Positions 23,207 through 33,512 of a DNA stretch of 64,000 bases are shown here, piece by piece. The position numbers and the translations under genes are program-made. The notes under the pieces were generated by a model that ran no database searches, was not told where the DNA came from, and saw only the letters and a program-made list of their open reading frames with translations. Numbering within the stretch: position 1 is the stretch's first letter; each line of letters starts with the position of its first letter. The DNA comes from Anastrepha obliqua (taxonomy: Eukaryota > Arthropoda > Insecta > Diptera > Tephritidae): assembly GCF_027943255.1 (NCBI RefSeq), contig NC_072893.1:44910001-44974000 (forward strand), written 5' to 3'.

Positions 23207-24755
23207 AGCAAAGTTATTTAAAAAATATGTAAAAATTATATTAGTTTAAAAAGAAAAATATAAAAAAATATTGGAAAGCTTAACATTCAGTATTCAGTAT
23301 TCTGAAAATGATTGTAAATTTTTATTATCAATTTTCAAGTATTACTTTCAAATACTGAGGGGTCTTATTATTTTGTTGCAAAAATAAAAATTTTTCTTCG
23401 TTGTAATTAAAAAAACATTTTTTAAGATTATATTCAATTATGTTAGAATGTGAATTGTCATATCAGAAGAATTATTTAGAGAAGATGTAAATTAAAAAAA
23501 AAAATATGTTAGAAAAATGAAAACAATTTTTTTGTATTCTGAAAATTTTTAATAATTTTTGGTTTTCTAATTTCAAGAATTACCTTTTAACATCGAGAAG
23601 TTTTAATTGCAAATTTTTGATAACTGTTTTTATCTTCCTTGTTTTTATTTTTTGTACAGTATAAGAGTTATAAATTTAATTTCAATAAACTGGTAGCTAT
23701 CAAATTTGTTAATTGGTGTAATTCCATAGAGAAAAATATATAAAATATCTGAAAGATGCTATTCTATCGTTTAGTATGTTCTCGGACCAACTCTGTAGAC
23801 CAAAACAGATTTTAAATTTTAAATTTTAAATTATGATTTTTTTGTTTTTTTTTTAATTCTTCTTTCGGAGAAGTTCCTCATACATGTACACAGTTTGTCA
23901 CATTTATAACTATTAGCTACTACTTTCGAGCTATCGGAATATGAATTAGCGAGTGGCAATTGACATTTCTTAGAAGATTATGCAAAGCTCACCTGCTGGT
24001 TGTATGGATACCACAAAAAAGAAGGCGCATTAGTCATGGTTCTAAATTCACTAGTCGTCCTTCAACTCTAAACCACTGAATTTCCCTGTAGGGTATCTAG
24101 AGATATACTTCACGCATGCATCTGTATTTAGGTATTTATAACAACATACATACGGATGTGCATGAGAATTTAGGTGTTGATGTGTGTCAACAGTTTAATT
24201 GCTTTTCGACTACTTTTGTTGTTGCTATTGCTTTTTGTGCAATGACTGTTGTTATAACTGTTACTGTGTTACTTTGCTGCTTTGTTGCTTTGTTGCCATT
24301 ATTGTTATTAGGTTTGGACGCAACACTCTCTAATTGTTTTTTTTGCGCTTTTTTTGACCTGTCTATTATCAACAGAACTGCAAATTGGCGAAAAAGTCCG
24401 TACCAACCAAATGCTCGTATGCGTAAAAACAATGAATGCAGTTTCCGTGTTTGGTAGTGCCTCGAAAAATACAGCAAATAGGGAAATTCGTTGACATACG
24501 GGGGTGAACTGAATAGTAAATCAGCTCTTCTTCATCAGCTCTGTGCTATAAGAGCAACTCATTACGAGAGTGACCCGAACTACTAAACTCCATAAATGGA
24601 AGGAAAGAGTAGTTAGGCGCAGACATTGTTGGGCTCTAATGCGAGCTATAAGCTATCCAGCCCAAATGGCTAAACAGCCAGAAATATAATAATATAGATG
24701 GTCAGGAGGAAGGTATTTCGAGGTCGTAGTTAACCTTCGGTAGACGCACTGGGAT
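23207..24755. other. no recognised gene; AT-rich, GTT-rich ORF
   Basis: 23207-24100 is AT-rich filler. A 113-codon frame at 24116-24457 is built largely on imperfect GTT/GCT runs giving a hydrophobic string, with no motif. I do not call it a gene. Confidence 0.45.
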
Positions 24756-25274
24756 GTGAGTCACCCCACAAAATGTTTGATGGGCTGTAGTTTGTTTATT
24801 TTTATTAGCATCTGGCTGTATTTTAGGAATGCCGATTTTACTCTTCGAATTCATGCGGTAAGTCTTAGTAGTTGTTGCGCACCGTACTTATGCAGATCAA
24901 AAAAGGTGTACTTTTTTCTTGCATATGAATTCAAGTCAAGTCTAGAATACTATTATCGTTATCAAAATCAATTATTTCATCATCCAAATCAGATAACAAA
25001 TTTTCCACCTCGTCTTCTTTTAGGGTCCGTTTCAATTTTGACGGTTTATCAACACCGTTTCAATTTTGACGCTTTACCTTGCCGGAAAATGGGAGATGAG
25101 ATATTCATTTGTTTGGATAGGCAATCAGTTATCACGGTCTTTTCGGATGTATGGATAGGCTTTAAGATAATGCGCGAGGACATATACAGGCTGAGCGAGC
25201 TTAGTGGGTACAACTACTACTATATACAATTATGTGGGTGCCACGGAAGAACCAAAAATCCACGAAGCACTTAA
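24756..25274 (+). pseudogene. open frame of 172 codons, C-terminal part resembling LINE RNase H
   Basis: The last third reads GDEIFICLDRQSVITVFSDV, then YRLSELSGYNYYYIQL (about 25180-25240). In the I-group RNase H copies of this window an acidic EIxIxSDSQxAI block is followed about 30-40 residues later by LxxLSGYNxxxIxWVPGH. The order and spacing agree, but the key Asp-Ser-Gln and Val-Pro-Gly-His are changed. The first two thirds (hydrophobic start, Cys-rich stretch) have no recognisable content. Either a strongly decayed LINE piece or a chance frame; the former is favoured. Confidence 0.4.
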
Positions 25275-25562
25275 AATAACTTGAGTGCAGCTCAGCCAAA
25301 CATTAGGCTTTAATCAACCAACTTAGCATAAGCATTATGACTACGGTCATAGTTTCAATATAGCGGTAAAACCAAATATCTGCTGAATTTCTTTTTACTA
25401 TTGACTAATGGTTTTAACAGTTATTCTCTAGATCCCAGAAGCTGAAGTGGGGCTTAAAAAAGGAGGCAGATATGCTTCGGTAAGACAATCTTCATGCATT
25501 GCACTCCTGTTGAATTAAGTCCTGAGGACCTAATTCGCTTGGTAGTGATTACCTTCTATTAA

Positions 25563-26312
25563 GGGGAGACATACCTGTAAACGGCCATTAAAATTATTTA
25601 AAATGAAGAAGTCAATATCTTTTTTTCAAAATTGGCATACAGTTTATTTCTACATTAAAACAATATAAAATTTTATTTTGTTTATATAAAATTTTATTTT
25701 TTTTATTTTAATCATTTAAAATGGCGGATTCCAGGAAGGTCGCAGCGGGGCTCCTTAATCGGCGGGCATTGTAGCAGCGGCGTCAGTGACCTGAACACAA
25801 AAAACCAAAAAATTTTTTGTTTATTAATGTCATAATTTCTATATGCATTAAACAAAACTGACAAAAAAAAAAATCGCGGAATGAAATGCTTTAAAAAAAA
25901 ATGAGTTTTGGGGCGAATTTTCCTACTATTTTTGCTTCGAAAAAATTATTTTTTTGAAAAATTTTCGAAAACTTATAAATACATAGAAAGTAATAATATA
26001 TAATATCATAAAAAGGATGTGTGCAACATTTCAGGGAGATCGGTGAATAACTTTTCGAGTTATCGTGTACGCCAATTGGAAAAATATAGTTTTGAAAAAG
26101 AAAACGGGTCTAAAGTTTGAATACAACGTAACTATACCTCTCCCAGCGCTCGAACACAAAGAATAGAGTCGTCACGGTTGACGATCTATAATATAAGAAA
26201 TACTTAAATTTACGTTCCAAAATTTTTTTGACATATTCTTAAAGGATTATATTAACATTTTATGAAAATAAAAAAAAAAATTTTTTTTCGAAATTTTACA
26301 GGTACCTGCCCC
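25563..26312 (-). mobile_element. TTAA-flanked non-autonomous element, copy 2 (about 750 bp)
   Basis: Ends GGGGAGACATACCTGTAAA and, reversed, GGGGCAGGTACCTGTAAAA, with TTAA outside both ends (25559-25562, 26313-26316). On the minus strand it follows copy 1 almost base for base, including the TCGTCAACCGTGACGACTC and GAGCGCTGGGAGAGG phrases, differing by small indels such as a duplicated T/A run and a short loss near one end. Non-coding. Confidence 0.88.
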
Positions 26313-26359
26313 TTAATCTGTGTTGTGCTTATGTTCCATTAACTCCTGAGGTTAGTAAA

Positions 26360-26534
26360 ATGTAATTTCATGATTGAAATTCGGCGTGCTGTGGTGATGG
26401 TGTAAATAACTTCAAGTATTTGACAGGTGACGGTTATTATGTGCCTGGTGCTGGTGCCACTGAAATTGATTTGGCTTCCGAAATGGCTGTCAACGCCCAT
26501 ATCTTGCCCAGTCTAGAACAGTACGCTGTACGTA
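26360..26534 (+). pseudogene. CCT8: CCT8 (chaperonin CCT subunit theta) gene fragment
   Basis: CCT-theta is one of eight subunits of the cytosolic TCP-1 ring complex that folds actin, tubulin and other proteins. After a frameshifted lead (NFM-IE-RAV, 26365-26400) the frame reads DGVNNFKYLTGDGYYVPGAG then ATEIDLASEMA and LPSLEQYAV (about 26399-26530). The VPGAGATEI motif with this flanking order is specific to CCT subunits and the rest fits theta. About 55 of some 545 residues are present. The indel upstream, the absence of any other exon nearby and the mariner starting at 26535 show a dead fragment, not a working exon. Confidence 0.85.
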
Positions 26535-27421
26535 GATGTACGAGCAAGTCCTCGAAGTTGTAGTCATTTGCGGGGAGTGTTGATTTTCCTCTTTCATTCG
26601 AAAAAAATGGCGGCTTGAAGCGTATAGAGAGCTACAAAAAGTGTATGGAGATGTTGCTTTAAGTGAAACAACGTGCCGAGATTGGTGCCGTCGCTTCAAA
26701 GACGGTGATTTTAATGTTGACGACCCAGTGTTCCAGCGGCAAAACAGGAAGGGTTCTCTTCATTGCATCGTGACGGGTGATGAAAAATGGATTCATTACA
26801 GCAATCCAAAGAAAAGAAAGTCATGGGGACTGCCCGGTCATGCTTCTACGTTGTCGCCTCAGCCGAATAGTGACACTGCGAAGGTTATGCTATGTATTTG
26901 GTGGGACCAAGCTGGGGTTATTTACTATGAACTGTTAAAACCAAGCAAAACTATCACTGGGGATCGGTACCGACTTCAATGGATGCGATTGAGCCGAGCA
27001 CTACGCGAGAAGCGGCCGCAATACGCGGAGAGGCATGAAAAAGTTATTCTTCAGCATGACAACGCTCGGCCTCACATTGTCAAACCTGTTAAAACCTACC
27101 TGAAAACATTGAAATGGGAAATTCCACTCCACCCGCCACATTCTCCAGATATTGCGCCGTCCGATTATCAGCTGTTCCGATCAATGCCACATGGCCTAGC
27201 TGACCAGCAGTTCCATTGATATGAAGACATCAAAAAATGGTTTGATCCGTGGATAACCTCAAAAGATGACCAGTTTTACCGCGACGGTATACGAGACCTA
27301 CCAGAAAGATGCGAAAAAGTAGTAGTCAGCGATGGGTAATTTCAATGATTCACTCGTAACCAGTTTTTCAGAAAAAAACTGTATTTTCATTAAAAAAACA
27401 GCGAGGACTTAGTTGCGCACC
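26535..27421 (+). mobile_element. mauritiana-type mariner, about 890 bp
   Basis: Left GATGTACGAGCAAGTCCTCG and right (reverse complement GGTGCGCAACTAAGTCCTCG) are imperfect TIRs, each flanked by TA (26533-26534, 27422-27423). It lies at the end of the CCT8 fragment. The sequence to the right does not visibly resume CCT8. Confidence 0.82.
26597..27340 (+). pseudogene. mauritiana-type transposase with complete catalytic domain
   Basis: N-terminal DNA-binding part reads LEAYRELQKVYGDVALSETT and RDWCRRFKDGDFNVDD (from about 26610). An internal deletion then removes the second half of the helix-turn-helix region. The unbroken frame 26641-27219 carries Asp 1 in VTGDEKWIHYSNPKKRKSW, WWDQAGVIYYELLKP, Asp 2 in LQHDNARPH (27052-27078) and Asp 3 in SPDIAPSDYQLF, with 34 residues between the last two. 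A stop at 27217-27219 replaces the codon before YEDIKKWFD; the remainder reads through to ERCEKVVVSDG (27340). Frame start upstream of 26641 is damaged. Confidence 0.88.
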
Positions 27422-27682
27422 TAATAATTAGTGGAACTTTTTTCTTGTTTGATAAGTCCGTCCAAGTCTCTATTAAAGTGTCCATTAAAGAGTTAAGATA
27501 ATCAGGAAAAATATTTCTTCGGAGTTGCTTTATAAAAATGATACTTGGTTGGGCATAGCCAATCATTATACTTTCATGTTAGTCGGAAGTACAAGTATGT
27601 TACCTGAGCGATAGACGACCAAGCACCATGATTTCATCCGACAGAGTTAACGGATAATTTAGTATAATAAAACAATAGCAAC

Positions 27683-27935
27683 AAAACCGCATTCGCGTTA
27701 GCTGAATAGGTTGGTAAGTAACTATTATTTGCAAGTTGCAGGGTGCAAATCTCTTTTTCCTAATAGCGGTCACGCCCGGTAGGCAATATTGTATTTGTGA
27801 CAGAAAACGTTTCTCATAAAAAATATCTGACACTCGGAATCGGCATAAAACTTCCCTCTATTTATAGAACAACATCAAAACACACACCGCAAATATGAGG
27901 AACAGTTTGACGAAACGCCCAATAAAGGGTTTAAG
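27683..27935 (+). mobile_element. tRNA-derived SINE, degenerate copy B
   Basis: The head has an A-box-like TTAGCTGAATAGG (27698-27710) and a B-box-like GGTGCAAATCTC (27742-27753), about 43 bp apart as in a tRNA. The body follows the order of copy A: the block around TAATAGCGG, the GGCAATA block, CTCATAAAAAATATCTG (27809-27825), TCGGAATCGGC, the TAGAACAACATCAAAACAC block and the 3' end. More diverged than copy A. Confidence 0.7.
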
Positions 27936-28683
27936 CCCCAGATGTGGAATACTACAATAACAACAAAATCTCAAGCCGCATTTGGTTACTCATGAGATAT
28001 TTAATTCGAATTTGGCTCTTTAAAGTCATCATCTTTTTTGTCAAACTTCTCTTTAGATTTGACTTGAGATCAACCTTGAACTTTAGCTATTTGATGACCT
28101 CGATGAAATATACGCAAGGCATCAAAAATAAATAAATGGATCAAATTTATTTATTCTAATTGATGTCATTCTGAGCAAAAAATTGCTGTTCCCATACCAA
28201 TACTGATTACTTTTTACTTCGCCCCCGTACAAAATATTCTCCCGCTTGCAAATATTTACGTAGCTTTGCTGGTATTTATATGCAGAATTTCAGTTACTTT
28301 TATTACAGTAAATATGCTTAGTTTTATCCCGTCATTTTCAACGCTCTTATTCAATAAATATAATTTACTTGTTTTGTGAATATTTCAAATGCTAAATCAA
28401 ACAAATAGGGAACAACACGTCAGCTATTCGAAATGGAATTTAAATAAAATGAACAACACGACATCCTTTTAGAATTGCATTTGCATTATTTTCTATGATG
28501 AAATTTCACGCATTGAAAAATCCAACAGCGCTTCGCCAATTGATTGGAAAATCACACACCATTCACTGTATTGCATTTGTCAATTCGATATGTGTGTCAT
28601 GTACAGTCTTGCGCAAAAGTTTTAGCCCGCTAGCGTTCAAGTCGAATATATTAAATTTAAATACAGAAAAATTATATTGTATA
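27936..28683. other. no recognised gene
   Basis: AT-rich DNA; short frames at 27944-28135 and 28495-28728 show no motif. Confidence 0.45.
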
Positions 28684-28797
28684 TACAGGGTGGACCAAAT
28701 AAGACCTACCAATGTTAAGCACAAATAACTTTTTTATTTTTTGACATATTTATTTTTCTCTTTTTGTAGGTTATAATTGAATTGTTGGACATTTATT

Positions 28798-29833
28798 ATG
28801 GAACCCTACAGTACAACACAACGCGTTCAAATTATCGAGTTTTTCTATTCTTGTCAACGATCAATTGTTTTAACGCAGCGTAAATATCGGCAACATTTTA
28901 ATCAGATCAGCTCCCACAGCCTTCATGATTAGGAGTTTGGTCGGTCGTTTTGAGGAACTGGGTTCAGTGTCCGACCGTCCTGGACGAGGTGCCCATCGAA
29001 ATATTCGCACTGAAGACAACGGAAGGAAACTGTGCGGCAGAGTGTTGCAGATGATCCATCTGTCTCAACTTGCCATCGTTCCAGCCAATTGGGTATTTGC
29101 AGAACGACATTGTGTAGAATTTTAAAGTTAGATCTTAAGATGTACCTATACAAAATTCAAATTGTGCAAGCACTGCTACCGCAAGACCAGCAACAACGAC
29201 AACAATACGCTATTCGTTTTACACTATTAGCCACACAAATTGCCAACAAACAAAACTTTAGATTGTGGGGCTCTGAAAATCCAAGGGCAACACACCAACA
29301 TCAGTTGCACCCATTTCAATGTACTGTTGGGTGCGGTGTTATGGCCACGAGAGTTATCGGTCCATATTTCTTCGAAAATGAGGATGTATCGCCGGAATCG
29401 ATTTCAGGAGCTTCTTACAGAACATTGATTGAAAACTTTTTGCGGCCAATGGCGGAGCAGTTTCCTAATTTGTGGTTTCAACAAGATGGAGCACCTGCGC
29501 ATACTGCTAGGCACAATATGGACCTGCTGCGAGAAATTTTTAGCGAATGTCTGATTTCCAAAAATTCAGATTTCCCTTGGCCACCTCGTTCGCCAGATTT
29601 GACTGCGCCCAACTTCCTTTTATGGGGATATTTAAAAGACAAAGTTTATCTTAATAAACCAGAGACTATTAGACAGCTGAAGTGAAATATTCGAGACGAA
29701 ATACTAAGCCTTCAACCAGAAACATTATGTGGTGTAATGGAAAACGCGTTAAAAGGAGCCAATCTTTGTATCGAGAAATATGGTGGGCATTTGTCTGATG
29801 TAATATTTCATAAAATATATTCAATGTACAAAA
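28798..29833 (+). pseudogene. DD41D transposase, most complete copy in window
   Basis: Start at ATG 28798 (MEPYSTTQRVQIIEFFYSC), the usual N-terminus. The DNA-binding region continues with SLVGRFEELGSVSDRPGRG and, after frameshifts, QLGICRTTLCRILKLDLKMY (29090-29147). The frame 29032-29685 then holds WGSENPR, IGPYFFEN, Asp 2 in WFQQDGAPAH (29472-29501) and APNFLLWG, where the third Asp has become Asn, 41 residues after Asp 2. The Asp 1 segment (DEAHFxxxG) is missing: the text jumps from LATQIANKQNF to RLWG. A stop at 29683 precedes a readable tail ending GGHLSDVIFHKIYSM. Inactive by several independent lesions. Confidence 0.88.
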
Positions 29834-29852
29834 ACAAAAACGGCGGCCGCAG

Positions 29853-29863
29853 TAGCCGATTGG
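29853..29863 (+). promoter_or_regulatory. pol III A box of SINE copy A
   Basis: TAGCCGATTGG fits the tRNA A-box pattern TRGYNNANNGG and sits about 15 bases from the SINE start. Confidence 0.65.
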
Positions 29864-29894
29864 GTTGGTGCGTGGCTACCATTCGGAGGACGTA

Positions 29895-29907
29895 GCTTCG
29901 AATCTCC
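29895..29907 (+). promoter_or_regulatory. pol III B box of SINE copy A
   Basis: GCTTCGAATCTCC fits the B-box/T-loop pattern GGTTCRANTCC with one change, 42 bases after the A-box start, as in a tRNA gene. Confidence 0.65.
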
Positions 29908-30243
29908 GTAAAAAAGCAAAATGTAGAAAAAGTTTTTTCTAATACCGATTTTCCTTGGCAGGCAATGACAAACCTCCGAGTGTATTTCTGCCATGACAAA
30001 GCTCCTCATAAAAAATATCTGCCGTTCGAAGTCGGCTCGAAACTGTAGGTCCCTCCATTTGTGGAACAACTTCAATACGCACACCACAAAGAGGAGGAGG
30101 AGCTCAGCCAAACACTCGAAAAAAGTGTTAGCGTCAATTATATATGTATGTATGTATGTATAAAAACAATTAACCAAAATAAATGATTATTGCAAAAGTT
30201 ATTTGTGTTTATCATTAGTAGGCCTTATTTGGTCCACCCTGTA

Positions 30244-30589
30244 TAAAATGCGCATATTTATATTTTGGAGTTTTTTTAAATAAATATTTAGTTCTCGTGA
30301 GGAGAATTGCAAGAAACCAGAACCACTCATTTTACTTATTATTTTCTTACACAACTTCGAAAGTAATTCGGAATAAAAAAATTAGAAATATTGTTTGAAT
30401 GCGTTCAAGTCAATTAATATGGCAAAAGTGACACGGCCTCCATATGAAGGCAGTATTTTCCACCTGAGATCGTATAAGTGAGATAAATAGTAACTTAGAG
30501 TGGATGGACCAAAAAAACCTGAACCAAGTCACCGAATACAGGGAAGTGTAGAATATGAGTTACAAATTCTTCTTCTTCATAGCGTTACA
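30244..30589. other. no recognised feature
   Basis: AT-rich spacer between the DD41D element and a LINE fragment. Confidence 0.45.
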
Positions 30590-31400
30590 ACGCGGGGTGT
30601 CAAAGCCTGCTTCAAAATGCACCTCCAAAGCGGTCTATCTTGAGCTGTTGCTTCGTAGTTACGTATTCCCAAATTCTTATGATTCGTGTTCCACTGCGTC
30701 TATCCAACGGTTCCTCGGTCTGCCTTTGGCCTAAACGCCCATTTTCTGTCAAGGCTTTCTTCACGGTACAGTCAACAGGCATACGGATCACATGAACTAG
30801 CCATCTTATGCGCTGCTTTTTAACAAAACGCACAGCTGTCTCGTTCTGAGTTAGATCGTTCAGTTCAGAGTTCAATCGAATTCTGTAGGTACCATCATCC
30901 ATTCTTATTGGGCCAAAGACCTTTCTTAAAATTGTTTTTTCTATGCTAGCAATCTGCGCGCAATCATCAACCTTAAGAGTCCATACCTCTCAACCATATG
31001 TTAGGATTGATCAAATAAGGTTCTTGTGCATAGTTAACTTTGTAGCTTTAGACAAAAGTTGGGACTTGAGCAAGTTAAATTTAGCGTATACGCTTTGTTG
31101 GCGGCGTTCATACGATCCCTGACTACGGAAGTTGAATCACCGCTACATGCGAACATAACTCCCAGGTACTTAAAATGCTGCAGTGTTTCAAAAGTATAGA
31201 CTCCCACATGGAAATTTTGCATCTGTGCAGGCCGCCTCGATTTCAACAGATATTTGATTTTGCTCTCGTTTACAAAAAGGCCAATACCGTTTGCGATTTT
31301 GTTAATTTTTAAGAAAATTTCCCTTGAATCATTCCTATTTCTTGAGAGAATAGTGATGTCTTGTGTGTAAGCACATATTTGGGCTGTTTTATTTATCAAG
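30590..31400 (-). pseudogene. LINE family A/B relative: RT palm edge and C-terminus
   Basis: On the minus strand (31399-31034) the frame reads CAYTQDITILSRNRND, a damaged YADD active site (YTQD), followed by ANGIGLFVNESKIKYLLKS, YTFETLQHFKYLGVMF and MNAANKAY, the order found in RTE-like elements. After a break, 30902-30612 gives LNELDL-type blocks, KKQRIRWLVHVIRMPVD and a decayed RGRPxxRW counterpart. The catalytic Asp pair is partly lost and the region between the two frames (YGxEAW block) is shifted. Non-functional. Confidence 0.78.
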
Positions 31401-31665
31401 GTACCACATATGGTGACTTCGCATACGACAAAGCATCAAATTGAATAGGACTGTTGATAAGGAAACACCTTATTTTATAGCAGATTGCATAGAGAATGAA
31501 AGTATATAATTTTAATGACTCAGAAAAAGTAATGTTGAATTCAAAATAACACTCGGACTCGGACTCTTTCATAGCGGTGAGACACAATTCCTTAATGAAA
31601 TATGAAATATCATATAAATACCTCGAGGTGGATATTGAACCAGTCGGTTGAGTGGCGCAAGACAA

Positions 31666-32330
31666 TACTGTTGTTGTTGTGTCAGTTTATTAAATCCCGC
31701 TAGTGCGGTGTAGTCACTGAACGTCATCGTCTAAGGCGTCTAATGGTAGGCCCAGGAAGCGTGCTGTTTCGACGGGTTGGCTCCAGAGAGAGATGGGTGT
31801 TAGGTGAGTGCGTTTGAGAGGGCAAGAGAATAGGTGACTAAAATCTTGCGGTGTGCTTTAATATGCCGGGCATATATTGAGTATGTCGGTGCCTATTTTA
31901 GGAGTTTAAACTAATATAATATCCAGAGCGTAATTGAGCCAAAGTTATGAGGGTTCCGCGAGAAATCTGAAGTTATTCGTCTACAATGGGTGGAGGTTGG
32001 ATTCCGATAACGGCATTCGGCGGTCGGGAGTTTAGGAAGGTGGCAAGAGTCTCCCGATTAATGTCGTTTAACGTCTGTCTATACTTTATACTGTCCGGTC
32101 CAGTAGTTGTATTTCGGTTCTGTCCTGAATCTCGTCGGTATAGCCGAAAAGATGCCTCCTGATACGCCTTGGACGTTGCCCAGGCTCTATTTAACAAATG
32201 TCTGTAGGGGGAGTTCCTTCGGTAGCATCCAAGTAGAAATTTCTTGCTGAGCATTTCTCTTTGCTTCTTAATCGGGAGCATGGAGGTCTCGTTGTTAAGG
32301 TGTTTCAGGGTGAACATCAGGAGGCATCCT
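31666..32330 (-). pseudogene. Jockey-like LINE 3' part
   Basis: The minus strand reads LKHLNNETSMLPIKKQREML, LSKKFLLGCYRRNSPYRHLL, then INRETLATFLNSRPPNAVIG and QPPPIVDE, followed past a frameshift by TLAQLRSGYYISLNS and TARF; these are the post-RT blocks of Jockey-type elements. The copy appears to end in a TTG run (AAC tail on the element strand) at about 31668-31678. At its 5' side it is joined, tail to tail with an opposite-strand LINE piece, at about 32331. Several stops present. Confidence 0.78.
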
Positions 32331-32880
32331 CTCTCTTTCTGCTTTGTCGATTTTGCAAAAAATTTGGACACTCTTAAGCATGAAGCTATTTGGCAAGTGA
32401 TGTCATGCAAAATATTGCTTGACAAAAATATTATCCTCATAAAAGAGCTGTACACTGGTGCTTCCTGCCGTGTGAAAGGCGAAAATGTTCTAAGTGATGG
32501 CATCGAAGTTCAAACCGGTGTCAAACAAGGCTGTGTATTATCTCCGTCTGTGTCTAACTTAGTAATCTAACGAGTAATGGGAGAATATTGTGTGGTTCGC
32601 AGAGGCATTTCCCGGGGGTTGAGCGGTCACCTTCCCGTTTTGGACTGCGGACTATACACTTGCAGTATATCAACAAATCTACAAGCATCTTTCTAGCGTC
32701 GTAAGTGGAAATGGATCGGGCATATGTTGCGTAAACTCAAGGATGCCACGCAAAAGCAGTGCTAGACCCTAAGCCTAAAGGAAGTCGGAAACGCGGGGTA
32801 CCAGACAATGCGTGGAGGTGACAAGTTGAAGCAGGAGCGAAGAAGCAGGCCATCCCAGAAGCCAAATTAAATTCCTAGCG
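32331..32880 (+). pseudogene. LINE family B (RTE/BovB-like): RT core piece and C-terminus
   Basis: The open part (to 32568) reads VDFAKNLDTLKHEAIWQVMS, IKELYTGASCRVKGENVLSD and GVKQGCVLSPSVSNLVI, the reverse-transcriptase blocks just before the YADD motif. A stop follows and the YADD region is deleted. The C-terminal RKWKWIGHMLRKLKDA block (about 32700-32745) and a decayed PxGSRKRGxPxxxWRR run follow. It is related to 54.0-55.5 and 56.5-56.9 kb. Confidence 0.82.
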
Positions 32881-33200
32881 TTAAATAAACCAAATAATAA
32901 TTTGTTTACTGAGACTTATATTCCAGCTAGGACACACGAGAAAGTACATATAGTATATATAAATAGCTGCCTAAATATAGGAAATGACAGTGAATGTTTA
33001 TAACTAAAATATGTTTTTTTAAATTTGTCAAAAATTAGCTCAGATGAAAGTCTTAATAAAAGAAATAAAATAATCTTAAACTATAATAAAAAAAATGTTC
33101 ATAAAAATGTTTGTAAATTTATTAACACAATCGAAATTGTGATATTTGTGAAAGATTTGGGATGCGAATGGATTTTCCAAAAAATTAAAGAGGTGAGAAA
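32881..33200. other. no recognised gene; AT-rich
   Basis: A/T-rich; the 65-codon Asn/Lys-rich frame at 33025-33222 is compositional and has no motif. Confidence 0.45.
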
Positions 33201-33291
33201 ATACCTCGTAATGGAGAAATGACGCAAGAGAGGGACTGAATTGGAGGAGGATTGCTTATAAAGCTATGGGCCACCGCAGACTGTCAAGCTA

Positions 33292-33322
<31 letters not shown>

Positions 33323-33459
33323 AAATACCTCTCCATTGATATTTTATAAATCCTAATCCGTCAATATTCGGCTGAGTTATGTGGCATTTCTTCAAATCTT
33401 ACTTCCAAAAAATATCAGAAATAGCAACAAAAATTGTACCCCACCACAGACTGTGAAGC

Positions 33460-33512
<53 letters not shown>

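Larger units (their letters stand above)
29838..30159 (+). mobile_element. tRNA-derived SINE, copy A, with target duplication
   Basis: About 320 bp inserted in the 3' end of the DD41D element. Flanking direct repeats ACAAAAACAA (29828-29837) and ATAAAAACAA (30160-30169) differ at one base and mark a retroposition event. The tRNA-like head (GGCGGCCGCAGTAGCCGATT...) carries internal promoter boxes; the body contains GGCAATGACAAACCTCC, CTGCCATGACAAAGCTC, CATAAAAAATATCTGCCG and GAGGAGGAGCTCAGCC; the tail is a TATG repeat. No coding potential. Relatives at 27.7, 45.8 and 51.8 kb. Confidence 0.85.
28686..30241 (+). mobile_element. DD41D (rosa-type) mariner with nested SINE, about 1.56 kb
   Basis: TIRs: left CAGGGTGGACCAAATAAGA, right reverse complement CAGGGTGGACCAAATAAGG. 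TA flanks both sides; because the surrounding bases read TATA, the exact duplication can be shifted by two bases. Without the 332 bp of nested SINE plus duplication the element would be about 1.22 kb, close to full length for the group. Its TIR differs from the 20.1/51.0 kb and 37 kb DD41D subfamilies. Confidence 0.9.

Noticed and set aside
24116..24457. 113-codon ORF with a strongly hydrophobic middle, membrane-protein-like
   Set aside because: The hydrophobic run comes from imperfect GTT/GCT repeats, and the opposite strand is open over the same interval. No motif.
22473..26312. The two TTAA elements and the DNA between them as one large composite transposon
   Set aside because: Each element has its own complete TIR pair and TTAA flanks, so two separate insertions explain the data better.
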